NCBI GenBank assembly: GCA_964473865.1
Contig: CAYYQN010000015.1
Location: forward strand, 1 to 64,000
Source of the DNA: CAIMUX01 sp964473865
GTDB lineage: Bacteria; Eisenbacteria; RBG-16-71-46; CAIMUX01
Reading direction: 5' to 3'
Length of the DNA: 64,000 bases
Made by a program: the position numbers and the translations under genes. Shown here in pieces: positions 49,656 to 58,625 of the stretch (position 1 is its first letter; the number at the start of each line of letters is the position of its first letter). The notes beneath the pieces are model-generated. The model ran no database searches and had not been told where the DNA came from. It worked only from the letters and a program-made list of their open reading frames with translations.

Positions 49656-50801
49656 TCACCCCACATGCCGGAGCGCGTCCACGACCTTGAGCCGCGAGGC
49701 GTTCCAGGCCGGGATGGCCCCGCTGAGCAGGCCCATCGACAGCGCGATGCCCAGCGCCCGCGCCATGGTTCCCGTGGTCACCACGAAGGAGGGGAAGAAG
49801 CCGCCGCCCGTGAACCCGCTGGCGTCATAGACCACCCGGGCCAGGACCGTTCCCAGGAGACCACCGGTGAAGGAGATCAACAACGACTCCGTGAGAATGA
49901 GGGTGAGCACGATCCGATCGTTGAACCCCACCGCCTTCAGCACGGCGACTTCGCGGGTCCGCTCTCTCGCCGCCATCATCATGGTGTTCATCGAGACCAG
50001 GATGATCGCGATGACGATGGCCGTTCCCACCGCGTAGATCACCATGCGGATATTGCCCATCATGGTGATGAAGCCGAGCTGGAACGCGCGTTCCGTCTCG
50101 GTCTTGGTCTCGGCCGCGCTGTTGGCGAAGGTGGCGTCGATGGCCCGGGAGACGTTCCCGGCCTGGGTCGGATCGGCCAGCTTCACGACGTACCAGCCGA
50201 CCTGGTTGAGGCCGCCGAAGCGCTGGTTCAGGAACTCCCAGGAAAAGATCAGGAAGTTGGTGTCGAGGTTGGCGGTGCGGGCACCGGCGATGCCGATCAC
50301 CGTGAGGTCCCAGTTACCGGGGAAGATCGTGCCCTTCAGGGTGATCCGGTCACCGCGCTTGAATCCGTACTTGGCCGCCAGTTTCTCGCCGACGATGCAC
50401 CCGGTGCGCTCGCGCCGGAACGCCTCCTTCTCCTCCGGGGTGATGAGGTATTCCGAGTAGATGTCCAGGTAGCCGTCGGGCTCGACCGCGTACTGGGCGA
50501 AGAAGTGCCGCTCGTCGATGTAGATCCCGCCGAACCAGGTGCCGAAGGATACCGCGCTCACGCCCGGAATCTGCGAGAGACGGTCCCGGTACGAAAGCGG
50601 CAGGAAGACCGTGAGCGAGGTGCGGTTGCGGGTGACGAGGCGAGCGGCATCGGCGGTTTCGAGCGACTGGTCGAACGAAGTGAGCACCGTGCGAATCGTG
50701 CAGAAGAGGAACATCGACACCAGGATGCTGAGCACGGTGAGCAGGGTGCGCCGTTTGCTGCGCAGGGCGTTGCGGAGTATGAACGGGAGGAAGCGCGTCA
50801 C
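49656..50801 (-). CDS. MacB/FtsX-type ABC transporter permease (first)
   Basis: A 381-residue permease paralogous to the next gene. The GTG at 50801 is chosen: GGGAG stands nine bases upstream and 'TRFLPFILRNALRSKRRTLLTVL' is the typical permease start. The open frame runs further upstream but is composition-like there. The periplasmic domain is at about 50-260. The C-terminal third has three helices and the segment 'RTREVAVLKAVGFND'. It couples to the ATPase encoded just upstream and should move lipoprotein, peptide or small hydrophobic cargo. Confidence 0.87.
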   Translation of the reverse strand: MTRFLPFILRNALRSKRRTLLTVLSILVSMFLFCTIRTVLTSFDQSLETADAARLVTRNRTSLTVFLPLSYRDRLSQIPGVSAVSFGTWFGGIYIDERHFFAQYAVEPDGYLDIYSEYLITPEEKEAFRRERTGCIVGEKLAAKYGFKRGDRITLKGTIFPGNWDLTVIGIAGARTANLDTNFLIFSWEFLNQRFGGLNQVGWYVVKLADPTQAGNVSRAIDATFANSAAETKTETERAFQLGFITMMGNIRMVIYAVGTAIVIAIILVSMNTMMMAARERTREVAVLKAVGFNDRIVLTLILTESLLISFTGGLLGTVLARVVYDASGFTGGGFFPSFVVTTGTMARALGIALSMGLLSGAIPAWNASRLKVVDALRHVG

Positions 50802-50940
50802 GTCTGGCGTCTCCCGGGCGCCTCCGTGGCCGGCGCGCGCCCATCGGACCACGACGCCCCTGCGTTTGGGGCCATGCCGGCGGTTCGCGCACCTGGCCGG
50901 ACCTGGCGCCCGCCCGCCCGAGCCTCTCTCCCGCGAGCGT

Positions 50941-51426
50941 TCACGTCCGCTTCCTCTCGACCGACTCGACCAGCACCCCCTTCTCCAGGTGAAGAATCCG
51001 ATCGGCCCGCTCGGCCGCATGCGGATCGTGGGTCACCATGACGATGCTCTTGCCGAACTCCCGGTGCAGGCGCTGGAGCAGCCGCAGCACCTCGCCCGCG
51101 CTCTGCGCGTCGAGGTCTCCGGTCGGCTCNNNNNNNNNNNNNNNNNNNNNNNNNNNNNNNNNNNNNNNNNNNNNNNNNNNNNNNNNNNNNNNNNNNNNNN
51201 NNNNNNNNNNNNNNNNNNNNNNNNNNNNNCCTTCTGTCGGCGTGTCGATGCCGCTGACCAGGTTCAGGATCGTGGACTTGCCGGATCCCGAAGGACCCAT
51301 CAGGGCCAGGAATTCTCCCGGGGGCACCTCCAGATCCAGCGAGTGCAGCACCGGCACGTCCACGCTTCCTCGGCGATAGACCTTGGTCACGCCCTGAAGC
51401 CGGATGATGGCCTCGCTCGGGCTCAT
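50941..51426 (-). CDS. MacB/LolD-type ABC ATPase, interrupted by assembly gap
   Basis: Ends of an ABC ATPase are visible on both sides of the gap. The ATG at 51426 follows GGAGAG; residues 1-66 include 'LTGVTKVYRRG'-like start and Walker A 'GPSGSGKST'. Beyond the gap the chain resumes in 'EPTGDLD' after Walker B and continues through 'MVTHDPHAAERAD' to the C terminus. The Q-loop, signature and Walker B are missing, about 100 residues in a normal family member, so the gap must be nearer 300 bases than 100. It is the ATPase for the two permeases downstream. Confidence 0.85.
   Translation of the reverse strand: MSPSEAIIRLQGVTKVYRRGSVDVPVLHSLDLEVPPGEFLALMGPSGSGKSTILNLVSGIDTPTEXXXXXXXXXXXXXXXXXXXXXXXXXXXXXXXXXXEPTGDLDAQSAGEVLRLLQRLHREFGKSIVMVTHDPHAAERADRILHLEKGVLVESVERKRT
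51130..51229. other. Assembly gap of 100 N
   Basis: A fixed-size placeholder inside the ABC ATPase gene; the protein context implies that more than 100 bases are missing. Confidence 0.99.
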
Positions 51427-51562
51427 GCGACTCTCCGGTGCCACCGGCTTTCCCGTCGGCCGCCGCCGCTGGGACCGGAATCGCCGCGTACCCCCACGAG
51501 TGTCCGCAGCGTCGTCCTCGCTCGCCGGCGCGAACAGCCGAACCGTTCGCAGTCCTGACCGC

Positions 51563-52795
51563 TCACTTCGCCGCCTTCACGCGCATCCCCTTGTGCAGGC
51601 GCGGGGAACCGTTGGCCACGACCTGATCGCCCTCATTGAGGCCGGACTGCACTTCGATGTCCGAGCCCTGGCGTTCGCCCACCGAGATGGTGACCGGTTC
51701 GACCTTGCCCTCGCGCACCAGCCACACCATCGATTCGCCGTTGCGGGCGCGGACCGCCGAAGCCGGGATGCGCAACAGCTTCTTCACGGTCACGATCTCG
51801 GCCGGCTGCCGCTTCTCCAGGAAGGAGACCTTTGCGCCCAGGTCGGGACGGATCCGGTCGTCGGGAAGAAGGAAGCGGACCCGCACCGGGATGGTCGCCT
51901 TGTCCCGATCCGCCGAAGGGTAGATGGCGCGGATCTCCCCCGGGAAGTGGACTTCGGGGTGGGCGTCCAGGACGATGTCGGCCGGCATGCCCGGCGAGAG
52001 GCGGGCAATGTACGACTCGTTGATGTCGACGCCGACTTCCAGGGTGCGCAGGTCGGCGATCGTGACCACCGCGCCGGCGCGGGCCGTGCTGCTGGTCATG
52101 ATGGGGCCGACGATCTCGCCTACCTCGGCATCCTTGCGCAGGACCACGCCCGCGAAGGGAGCGGAGACGCGGGTCTTGTCCAGCTCGAGGCGAGCCGACT
52201 CGACGTTGGCCAGCGCGACCTTGACACCGGCTTCGGCCGCCTGCCGGTCGGCCCGGGCGCCCTCCGCGGCGGTCTCGGCCCCCTGGCCCTCCTCCTCGCT
52301 GATGAGGTTGTTGTCCTGCAACTCGGTTCGGCGCCGGGCGCGGCGCTCGGCGTCGTGCTCCGCGGCCTTGGCCTGGGCCAGACGCGCGCGGGCGAGCGCC
52401 AGATTGGCCTCGGCCTGCTGCAAAAGGGCGCGCTGATCCTCGTCGATGAGCCTCGCCACCACCTGGCTGGAGTCGACCGGATCGCCTTCCTCCACCAGGA
52501 CCGCGGCGAGACGTCCGGTGGTGCGGGCGGCCACCGAGGCCTGATGTCTGGCTTCCACATAGCCGTTGGCGCTCAGGACCACTCCCGCGGTTTCAGCCGG
52601 TGTCCCGCCCCCGAGACGCACGGGGGCCACGGCGACCGCGGCGGGTCGAGTCGCCACGATCAGGACCAGGATGACAAGCAGGATTCCGCCCAGGACGAAG
52701 GGCCAGCGGCGACGGCGCTTGCCTCGGCGGCGTTCCGTGTCCGAGATCCGGAGCCTTCCGAGGTCGGCGGCGCCGGACCGGGTGGTGTCGGTCAT
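51563..52795 (-). CDS. HlyD/MacA-like periplasmic adaptor (membrane fusion protein)
   Basis: A 410-residue adaptor. GGGAGA precedes the ATG at 52795. A single membrane anchor lies at about 31-49. A lipoyl/biotinyl-like half ('ANGYVEARHQASVAARTTGRL'), a long coiled-coil hairpin at about 120-195 (Ala/Glu/Arg-rich), the second lipoyl half ('VSAPFAGVVLRKDAEVGEIV') and beta-barrel domains follow in the MacA order. It bridges the inner-membrane permeases and an outer-membrane channel; no TolC homologue is in the window. It is the first gene of the four-gene exporter operon. Confidence 0.9.
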   Translation of the reverse strand: MTDTTRSGAADLGRLRISDTERRRGKRRRRWPFVLGGILLVILVLIVATRPAAVAVAPVRLGGGTPAETAGVVLSANGYVEARHQASVAARTTGRLAAVLVEEGDPVDSSQVVARLIDEDQRALLQQAEANLALARARLAQAKAAEHDAERRARRRTELQDNNLISEEEGQGAETAAEGARADRQAAEAGVKVALANVESARLELDKTRVSAPFAGVVLRKDAEVGEIVGPIMTSSTARAGAVVTIADLRTLEVGVDINESYIARLSPGMPADIVLDAHPEVHFPGEIRAIYPSADRDKATIPVRVRFLLPDDRIRPDLGAKVSFLEKRQPAEIVTVKKLLRIPASAVRARNGESMVWLVREGKVEPVTISVGERQGSDIEVQSGLNEGDQVVANGSPRLHKGMRVKAAK

Positions 52796-52980
52796 TTGCG
52801 GGTCTCCCGGGACCAGAGGTAGGGGCCGGCTGAAACGAGTTCGATGTCACCCGACCCGAGACGATTGACTTCGGAGATTCTGCCCGAGGAGCGAAACCCG
52901 GAGCAACCGGCATCCGGGCGCGCCGGCTTCGAGGTGTCGGTCCGCGCCGGTGCGTGCCGGCGCGGCCACGTGGCGCTCCG

Positions 52981-54411
52981 CTACTGGGTGATCCGGAAGT
53001 ACCTCCGCTTGCCCAGGCGTATGAGCAGGGGCGGACCCGGCTCGTAGGGCGCCGCGGCGTCGCGGAGCGGCTCTTGCTCGAGGTAGAAGCCGCCTTGGGA
53101 GATCAACCGCCGCACCTCGCCCTTGCTGGCCGCCAGGGGCTTGCCCTCGTAGGTGAGCGCCACCAGGAGATCCGGCCACAAGACGGCGCAGCCACGCAGT
53201 TCGGGCGGGACTGCCAGCTCCGGCACCTCGTCGGGGACTTCCTTCTCCTGGACCAGGGAGCGGAACTGGTCCGCCGCCGCCCGCGCCGTGGGCTCATCGT
53301 AGTACTGGCGGACCAGGCTGAAGGCGACCTCCTTCTTCACGTCCATCGGGTTGGTGCCGCGCTGCCGCAGCCGCGCCTTCATTTCGTCGACCACCTCCGG
53401 CGCGTAGTCGGTCGTCAGGTCGATGTAGCTCTCGAGCATGGCGTCAGCGATCCGCATGCACTTGCCGTACATCTCGTCGGGGGTATCGGTGATGTTGATG
53501 GCGTTGCCGTACGACTTCGACATCTTGCGGCCGTCCGTTCCCGGAAGCAGGGGAAAGGTCCAGATGACATGGGGCGGATCGCCGAAGTGCTCCTGGATCC
53601 AGCGGCCGGCCAGCATGTTGAGATGCTGGTCGTAGGCGCCGATCTGCACGTCGCACTTGAGCGCGTAGGCATCGTAGCCCTGCATGAGGCAGTAAAGCGT
53701 CTCGTGGAAGCGGAGCGGCTCGCCCCGGTCCATGCGCTCCCGGAAGTCGCGGCGGCTCACCACCCACTTGAGGGGGAAGATCGAAGCGATCTCCACCATC
53801 TCCTGGAAGGAGAGCTTTGCCAGCCACTCGCCGTTGTAGCGCAGCTCGGTCTTCTCCGGATCGAGCAGCCGAAACGCCTGCCGTGAGAAATCCTTGGCGT
53901 TTTCCAGGATCTCTTCATGCGTGAGGCGCTGGCGTTCCTCCTTCCGGCCGGTGGGATCGCCGATGAGCGTGGTGTAGTCGCCGATCAGGAAGATGACCTG
54001 GTGGCCCAGCTTCTGGAAGAGCCGCAGCTTCTGCAGCGGCACGAAGTGGCCGATGTGGAGGCTCTGCGCGGTGGCATCGACACCCAGATAGACGCGAAGC
54101 GGGCGGTCCCTCCGCAGCCTCTCCCGCAGCTCCGCAGTCATCTGTTCGCGGAGGGTGCGGCCCACGCCGGCCGCCGTCTCGGTTCGCTCCGGGGCGCCGG
54201 AATCGCCGGTCCCGCCGGAGGGTGTGTCTCCGGCCCCGGCGGAGAGCCCGTCGTCCGATGCCGCGGCGGGAGGGATGGTCGGCCGCGGCTCTCCGGCGTC
54301 GGCGGCCTGGGTGTCCACCAGGGAAGAGGCCTCAGCCTCGGTTCCTTCTTCCTCATCCGCGAAGCGCGTGCCCCGCAGCAGGAGCCGGATCTGTTGCTCG
54401 ATGTCCATCAT
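52981..54411 (-). CDS. tyrS: Tyrosyl-tRNA synthetase with N-terminal insertion
   Basis: A 476-residue class I synthetase charging tRNA-Tyr with tyrosine. AAAGGAA precedes the ATG at 54411. Catalytic motifs are intact: HIGH at residues 119-122 and 'KMSKS' at about 297-301. A C-terminal S4-like RNA-binding domain occupies about 405-476. Between the usual first helix (residues 1-15) and the Rossmann fold is an insertion of about 65 residues (18-82) that is rich in Glu, Ala, Gly, Ser and Pro and is probably disordered. Without it the length would be about 410, normal for the type 2 bacterial enzyme. Confidence 0.93.
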   Translation of the reverse strand: MMDIEQQIRLLLRGTRFADEEEGTEAEASSLVDTQAADAGEPRPTIPPAAASDDGLSAGAGDTPSGGTGDSGAPERTETAAGVGRTLREQMTAELRERLRRDRPLRVYLGVDATAQSLHIGHFVPLQKLRLFQKLGHQVIFLIGDYTTLIGDPTGRKEERQRLTHEEILENAKDFSRQAFRLLDPEKTELRYNGEWLAKLSFQEMVEIASIFPLKWVVSRRDFRERMDRGEPLRFHETLYCLMQGYDAYALKCDVQIGAYDQHLNMLAGRWIQEHFGDPPHVIWTFPLLPGTDGRKMSKSYGNAINITDTPDEMYGKCMRIADAMLESYIDLTTDYAPEVVDEMKARLRQRGTNPMDVKKEVAFSLVRQYYDEPTARAAADQFRSLVQEKEVPDEVPELAVPPELRGCAVLWPDLLVALTYEGKPLAASKGEVRRLISQGGFYLEQEPLRDAAAPYEPGPPLLIRLGKRRYFRITQ

Positions 54412-54544
54412 GCAGTTCCTTTCGGCGCGATTCCACGGAATCCCAAGCGTACGGTTCGCGCGTCGAAGCGGGCGGCTGGTCCTGCCGAACCGCGCGGAGT
54501 CATCCAGATGGCGGACTGTAGCACGGAATCGCAGGCGGATTCCG

Positions 54545-55234
54545 CTACCAGAGGTGCCAGGCTCCGCGGGCGAGGATCCACGCTCCCAGCGCCAGGTTCG
54601 CGGTCAGATGGCTGACGAAGCAGGCGGCCACGCTCTGCGACCACCGCAACAGCCCGACCCAGAGAAACCCGGTGATGAGTGCGGGTAGCCACTCGGGATG
54701 CGCCAGGGCGAAGAGCGCTGAGGTCACGACGGCGGCCAGCAAGGTCACACGCCCGATCGGGACCGATCGGAAGTCATGATGCGCGATCCATCGGACCAGA
54801 AACGATCGCCAGAACAACTCCTCCACCAAAGGAACCAGGAGAATCAGCCCATACAGCCGGGCCAGGAGGAACACGGGCCGAACGGCCGCGGGGAGCTGTC
54901 CGGGGTCGAAGGCGGATCGGGCCTCCGTGAAAGGCAGCGGGGGGACCCTCCCATCGAGTCCGACCCAGAGAGCCGTCACGGCGAGGCCCAGGATCACGGA
55001 ACCGACCCAGACGGCAGCCGACGGGCGTGGCCGCAAGTCGCGCCAGGTCGAACGACAAGTCCAGGCCACGGCGGTCACGAAGATGATCTTGGCGCCGTAT
55101 CCGACCGCGTATGCGACCGGCGACACCTGACCGTTCTGCTTGGGCAGCAGCCCTTCGAGCGCGGTCAAGATCAGAAACGCCGCCATCGGAGCGACATAGG
55201 GCAACCAGGGACGGTCCATGGTCTTTTGGTGCAT
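54545..55234 (-). CDS. CPBP intramembrane protease, PEP-CTERM-associated type
   Basis: A 229-residue membrane protein. The ATG at 55234 follows GAGGGGAG; 55219 is an alternative. About seven hydrophobic helices carry the CPBP (CAAX/Rce1-like) motifs: 'VEELFWRSFL' (EExxxR), a His in 'FALAHPEWL' and 'HLTANLAL'. Sequence and the closing 'ARGAWHLW' resemble the CAAX-protease-related family found in genomes with exosortase/PEP-CTERM sorting. Since a PEP-CTERM protein is encoded at 452-1108, a role in processing such cargo is likely but unproved. It converges with nothing and is divergent from the next gene. Confidence 0.8.
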   Translation of the reverse strand: MHQKTMDRPWLPYVAPMAAFLILTALEGLLPKQNGQVSPVAYAVGYGAKIIFVTAVAWTCRSTWRDLRPRPSAAVWVGSVILGLAVTALWVGLDGRVPPLPFTEARSAFDPGQLPAAVRPVFLLARLYGLILLVPLVEELFWRSFLVRWIAHHDFRSVPIGRVTLLAAVVTSALFALAHPEWLPALITGFLWVGLLRWSQSVAACFVSHLTANLALGAWILARGAWHLW

Positions 55235-55547
55235 ACTCCCCTCGAGCTGGGCATTGATGAGCTCCGCCAGCCTGGTTCGGAGCGCCGGCGTAGCTCCTCC
55301 TCGAGTCGCCGGCCAGCCGGCGACTGTAGCTGGTCGGGGGTGGCCTGAAAACGGCAAACGGCGAGCGCGGTCGACGAGCGCGGTCGGCGAGGTGAAGCAC
55401 CATCTTCCGGGCTGTTCCCGCCGCCTGGCGTGCGCGCAAAGGCCGTCGTTCGCCCCTCGGCCTGGCTATCGCGGCACGTGGGGCTATGCTGCCAGGCGGC
55501 CGGGGCCCAGCCGTTCGCGCAGCGAGGCCAATGCGGAGGCAACCGAC
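55235..55547. other. Divergent intergenic region, no gene seen
   Basis: 313 bases between the CPBP protease and the PDZ protein. It contains a short direct repeat (GAGCGCGGTCG twice near 55361-55385) and the GGAGG site of the plus-strand gene. No convincing promoter or RNA gene. Confidence 0.5.
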
Positions 55548-58205
55548 ATGACCGATCACGTTTGGCCCGGGCTGGGGACCGTAATCCGCCGGGCCGTGGA
55601 CGGGCTTCAGGGTCTGGTCCCGGTCCGCGCGCGGGTCCTGCCTGCCGTCGCAGTTCTGCTCGGCGCGGCCACGTCCGCCGCCTCGCCCGCCTCCGCCGCC
55701 CCCGACACGCGCGGTTGGCTTGGGATCTATCACGAGCCGGTCTCGCCGTTGCCGGCGGTGGAAACGCAGGCGGGAGGGGCAGCCGCGCTCCGCGGTGCCG
55801 CCGCGGGTCTGCGCGTGACGGCGGTGTTTCCCGACTCGCCGGCCGAGCAAGGGGACCTGCGGCAGGGTGACATCATCGTTGCCGTCCGCGGCGTGCCGTT
55901 CACCTGCCTGCCGGAGAGCCTGAGCGCGACCTTCCAGCGATGGCTGTCTCCGCTGCCGGCCGGGACGGCCTGTCCGCTCCTCGTGCTCCGTGATGGCGTG
56001 GAGCGGACGCTACTCCGGAACCGGCAGCCCGCCCGGCGCGAGGATGAGGCCGCGTTCTGGCGGAAACCCACGGCACTCCTGGACAGCTTGCACTCCGGGG
56101 AACGGGTGGAGGCGCGGGCGGAGCGACGACAGCGTGTCGTCGAGCTTCCTGTCGTCCTGGGGCTGCGTCCGGAGGCGCGTTGGGCGCCCGGTCGTTCCGA
56201 TTCCGCCATCGCGCTCGTCGGGCGCTTCGCCGAGAGCGACGCGGCGCCTTTGGCCCGCGCCCTCGTCGACTTCCATGGGCTGCATGCGGACACGGAGGAC
56301 CTCATGGCCCGCCTGGCCCGCTGCCAGGAGACTGCCGATTCGCACCGGCTCCCGTGCCTGATCTACGCCCACCGGAATCCGTGGCGTGCGCAGGCGGTCG
56401 CCCGCGAGATCAGCGGGTTTTTCCTGACCGAACTCGACGCCGTGGCGCGGCTCGATTACGCAGGCTCATTGTGGATTCGCGGGCGCGAGAAGAGCGGGTG
56501 GGCGGGAGCAGTGGATCATGCGGGGCTCTCGGACGAGGCCGGCGCGCGCACGGATCCCGCCGACACCGACCGCTCCCGGGGTGCGAGTGACGTAGCCGAC
56601 GGGCCCCCGCCCCCGCCCTCGCCCGCGATCGCCCCGATTGACCGCGTGGCGCTCCTGGACCCGCTGATTGCGGAAGTAACCGCGGCCCTGGCCGCGGCCA
56701 CGGAGCATCATCGCCGGGCCTTCTCCGCCTTTACCAGTGAAGAACGGCTCTTCCTCGAGACCAGCCGCTATGACCTTTCGGACGCCTTCGCCGCCGACAT
56801 CTACATCCACCTGGACGAGGATCGGGAGCGGTTCCGGCGCAATCACCGGCTGGTTCGCCTTGCGGAACGGGTGGATCAGGGCGCGCTTCTGGATGCCGCC
56901 CGGGAGCTCTCGCGTCTGGTCGACCCGGCCTGGGCGGCGCGGGCCGGTGAGATCGTATGCGCCGCGTGGGCCGATTCGCTGGAGCGCGAGATCCTCGTCG
57001 ACCGGCGGACTCCTTACGGCCGGATCCTCATCGGCGGCGTCTCACGCCACTGGTACCGCGATCTCGACGCGGCGTTCATCCTCGATGTGGGCGGTGACGA
57101 CTTCTACACCGGCAACAACGGCGGCAGCAACGGCTGGGCGTTGCCGGTCGCCGCCTGTGTCGATCTGGCGGGGAATGATGCCTACGAATCCACGCTGAAG
57201 AGCTGCCAGGGCGCCGGCGTCCTCGGAGTCGGAGCGCTCTTGGACTGCGCCGGCGACGACACGTATCTCGGGATCCAGTGGTGCCAGGGGATCGGCTATG
57301 TGGGGATCGGCTCGTTGCGCGATCTCAGCGGGGACGACACGTATCGGGGCCGCAGCTTCTGCCAGGGGGTGGGGCTCTTCGGCGTCGGCCTCCTGATTGA
57401 TGAAGCGGGCCGGGACCGGTACGAAGGAGATCTGCACGTGCAGGCCGCCGGCCTGCCGGGCGGGATCGGCGCCGTGATCGATCGAGCCGGGGACGACGAG
57501 TACTACGCGAAGGGCCTGGTCCCCACGAACTACGGTGACGCCGGTATCTTCGACGCCTGGTCTCAGGGCTGCGGCATGGGCTTCCGCACGATCGCTTCCG
57601 GGGGCTTGGGGCTGCTCGTCGACGCCGGCGGAGCCGACCGGATGGAGGCGGGCAACTTCTCGCAAGGCGGAGGCTACTACTACGGATTGGGCATCTACCG
57701 CGCAGCGGGAGAGGCGGCGGATGCGTACATCGGATCGCGGTACAACCAGGGATTCAGTGCCCATCAAGCCGTGGGAGTGTTCCTCGAAGACGGCGGAGAC
57801 GACTTCTACACGACGCGCCAGGCGGTGGCGCAGGGACTCGCCTGGGACGAGTGTGTGACGATCTTCGACGACGCATCCGGGAACGACACCTACCAAGGTG
57901 GGGGAGGGTTTTCGCAGGGAGCATCGGCGCACAACTCGGTCTGCCTCTTCCGCGACCGGGCCGGCCGTGACGTCTATGACTACGCGCCGGGGCAAGCGTT
58001 GGCGGGCGGCAACGACTATCACGGCGGAACCAGCCTCTCGCTGTTCGTCGATGAAGGCGGGGCGGGCGATCGCTACGGTTCCCCGGTGTCGCGCAACGGC
58101 GCCCGGCGCTTGCGGCCGCAGCACGGGTTCTTCCTGGACCTGGCCGGGGACTGCCGGGAAGCGTTTCGGGCCGCGGCCTGGAAGGAGATGCCGCTCGTGG
58201 AGTGA
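55548..58205 (+). CDS. Exported PDZ protein with C-terminal Gly-Asp-Asp-Thr-Tyr repeats (beta-solenoid-like)
   Basis: An 885-residue protein. The ATG at 55548 follows GGAGG. A signal peptide or anchor lies at about 20-52 ('AVAVLLGAATSAASPASAAP'). Residues 85-150 are a PDZ domain ('FPDSPAEQGDLRQGDIIVAV'). Residues 150-500 have no recognised fold. From about 512 to 830 come about eleven repeats of about 26 residues, 'D-x-x-GDD-x-Y-x(n)-QG-x-G-x-x-G-x-G-x-L-x-D', typical of a right-handed beta-solenoid. No protease triad is visible, so the PDZ may bind another protein's C terminus. I do not recognise the whole architecture. Aromatic Gly/Asp repeats may bind calcium or carbohydrate. Confidence 0.75.
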   Translation: MTDHVWPGLGTVIRRAVDGLQGLVPVRARVLPAVAVLLGAATSAASPASAAPDTRGWLGIYHEPVSPLPAVETQAGGAAALRGAAAGLRVTAVFPDSPAEQGDLRQGDIIVAVRGVPFTCLPESLSATFQRWLSPLPAGTACPLLVLRDGVERTLLRNRQPARREDEAAFWRKPTALLDSLHSGERVEARAERRQRVVELPVVLGLRPEARWAPGRSDSAIALVGRFAESDAAPLARALVDFHGLHADTEDLMARLARCQETADSHRLPCLIYAHRNPWRAQAVAREISGFFLTELDAVARLDYAGSLWIRGREKSGWAGAVDHAGLSDEAGARTDPADTDRSRGASDVADGPPPPPSPAIAPIDRVALLDPLIAEVTAALAAATEHHRRAFSAFTSEERLFLETSRYDLSDAFAADIYIHLDEDRERFRRNHRLVRLAERVDQGALLDAARELSRLVDPAWAARAGEIVCAAWADSLEREILVDRRTPYGRILIGGVSRHWYRDLDAAFILDVGGDDFYTGNNGGSNGWALPVAACVDLAGNDAYESTLKSCQGAGVLGVGALLDCAGDDTYLGIQWCQGIGYVGIGSLRDLSGDDTYRGRSFCQGVGLFGVGLLIDEAGRDRYEGDLHVQAAGLPGGIGAVIDRAGDDEYYAKGLVPTNYGDAGIFDAWSQGCGMGFRTIASGGLGLLVDAGGADRMEAGNFSQGGGYYYGLGIYRAAGEAADAYIGSRYNQGFSAHQAVGVFLEDGGDDFYTTRQAVAQGLAWDECVTIFDDASGNDTYQGGGGFSQGASAHNSVCLFRDRAGRDVYDYAPGQALAGGNDYHGGTSLSLFVDEGGAGDRYGSPVSRNGARRLRPQHGFFLDLAGDCREAFRAAAWKEMPLVE

Positions 58206-58625
58206 GGGTGCCTGATTGTCGTCTCGTCCGTTCCTGGGAGTCAGTTGCAGGGTCCCCCCTCCGGCCGCCCGCCGTCAGGCGATTCTCCCGCCCTGAGTCG
58301 CTCTGAAAGCAGCCAACCGATGTCCCGGCAGTCGAGTGCGTGTCCGCGACCCTGCCGGCCTCGCGTGCGCTTCTGCGGCTACGACCCGGCCGCCCTCGCC
58401 CGCGGTCCCCACGGAGGGCCGGCGGCAGGATAATCCAATCACTGTGAATGAGTTCGGACCGAGAGGGAGCCGAGTCGAGCGTTAAGGAATCGCCGAACCG
58501 CGACGAAAGCACAAGAGTCTGCATCCTCGTTCCGCTTGCGTCCGTCGCCACCAGGCCGGCGGTCTCTGCCGTCTGCGCCGGCCGGGAGCGGATCGATTGC
58601 ACCGTGATCATGGGAGATCGAACGG
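58206..58625. other. Intergenic region upstream of the hybrid kinase, no gene seen
   Basis: 420 bases. GATAAT at 58429-58434 is a possible -10 box with no matching -35. Small reading frames here are composition-like and lack Shine-Dalgarno sites. GGAGATCGAACGG precedes the kinase ATG. Confidence 0.5.

Noticed and set aside
58448..58625. Short open reading frame upstream of the hybrid kinase
   Set aside because: Overlaps the kinase start out of frame and has no ribosome-binding site or recognisable content.
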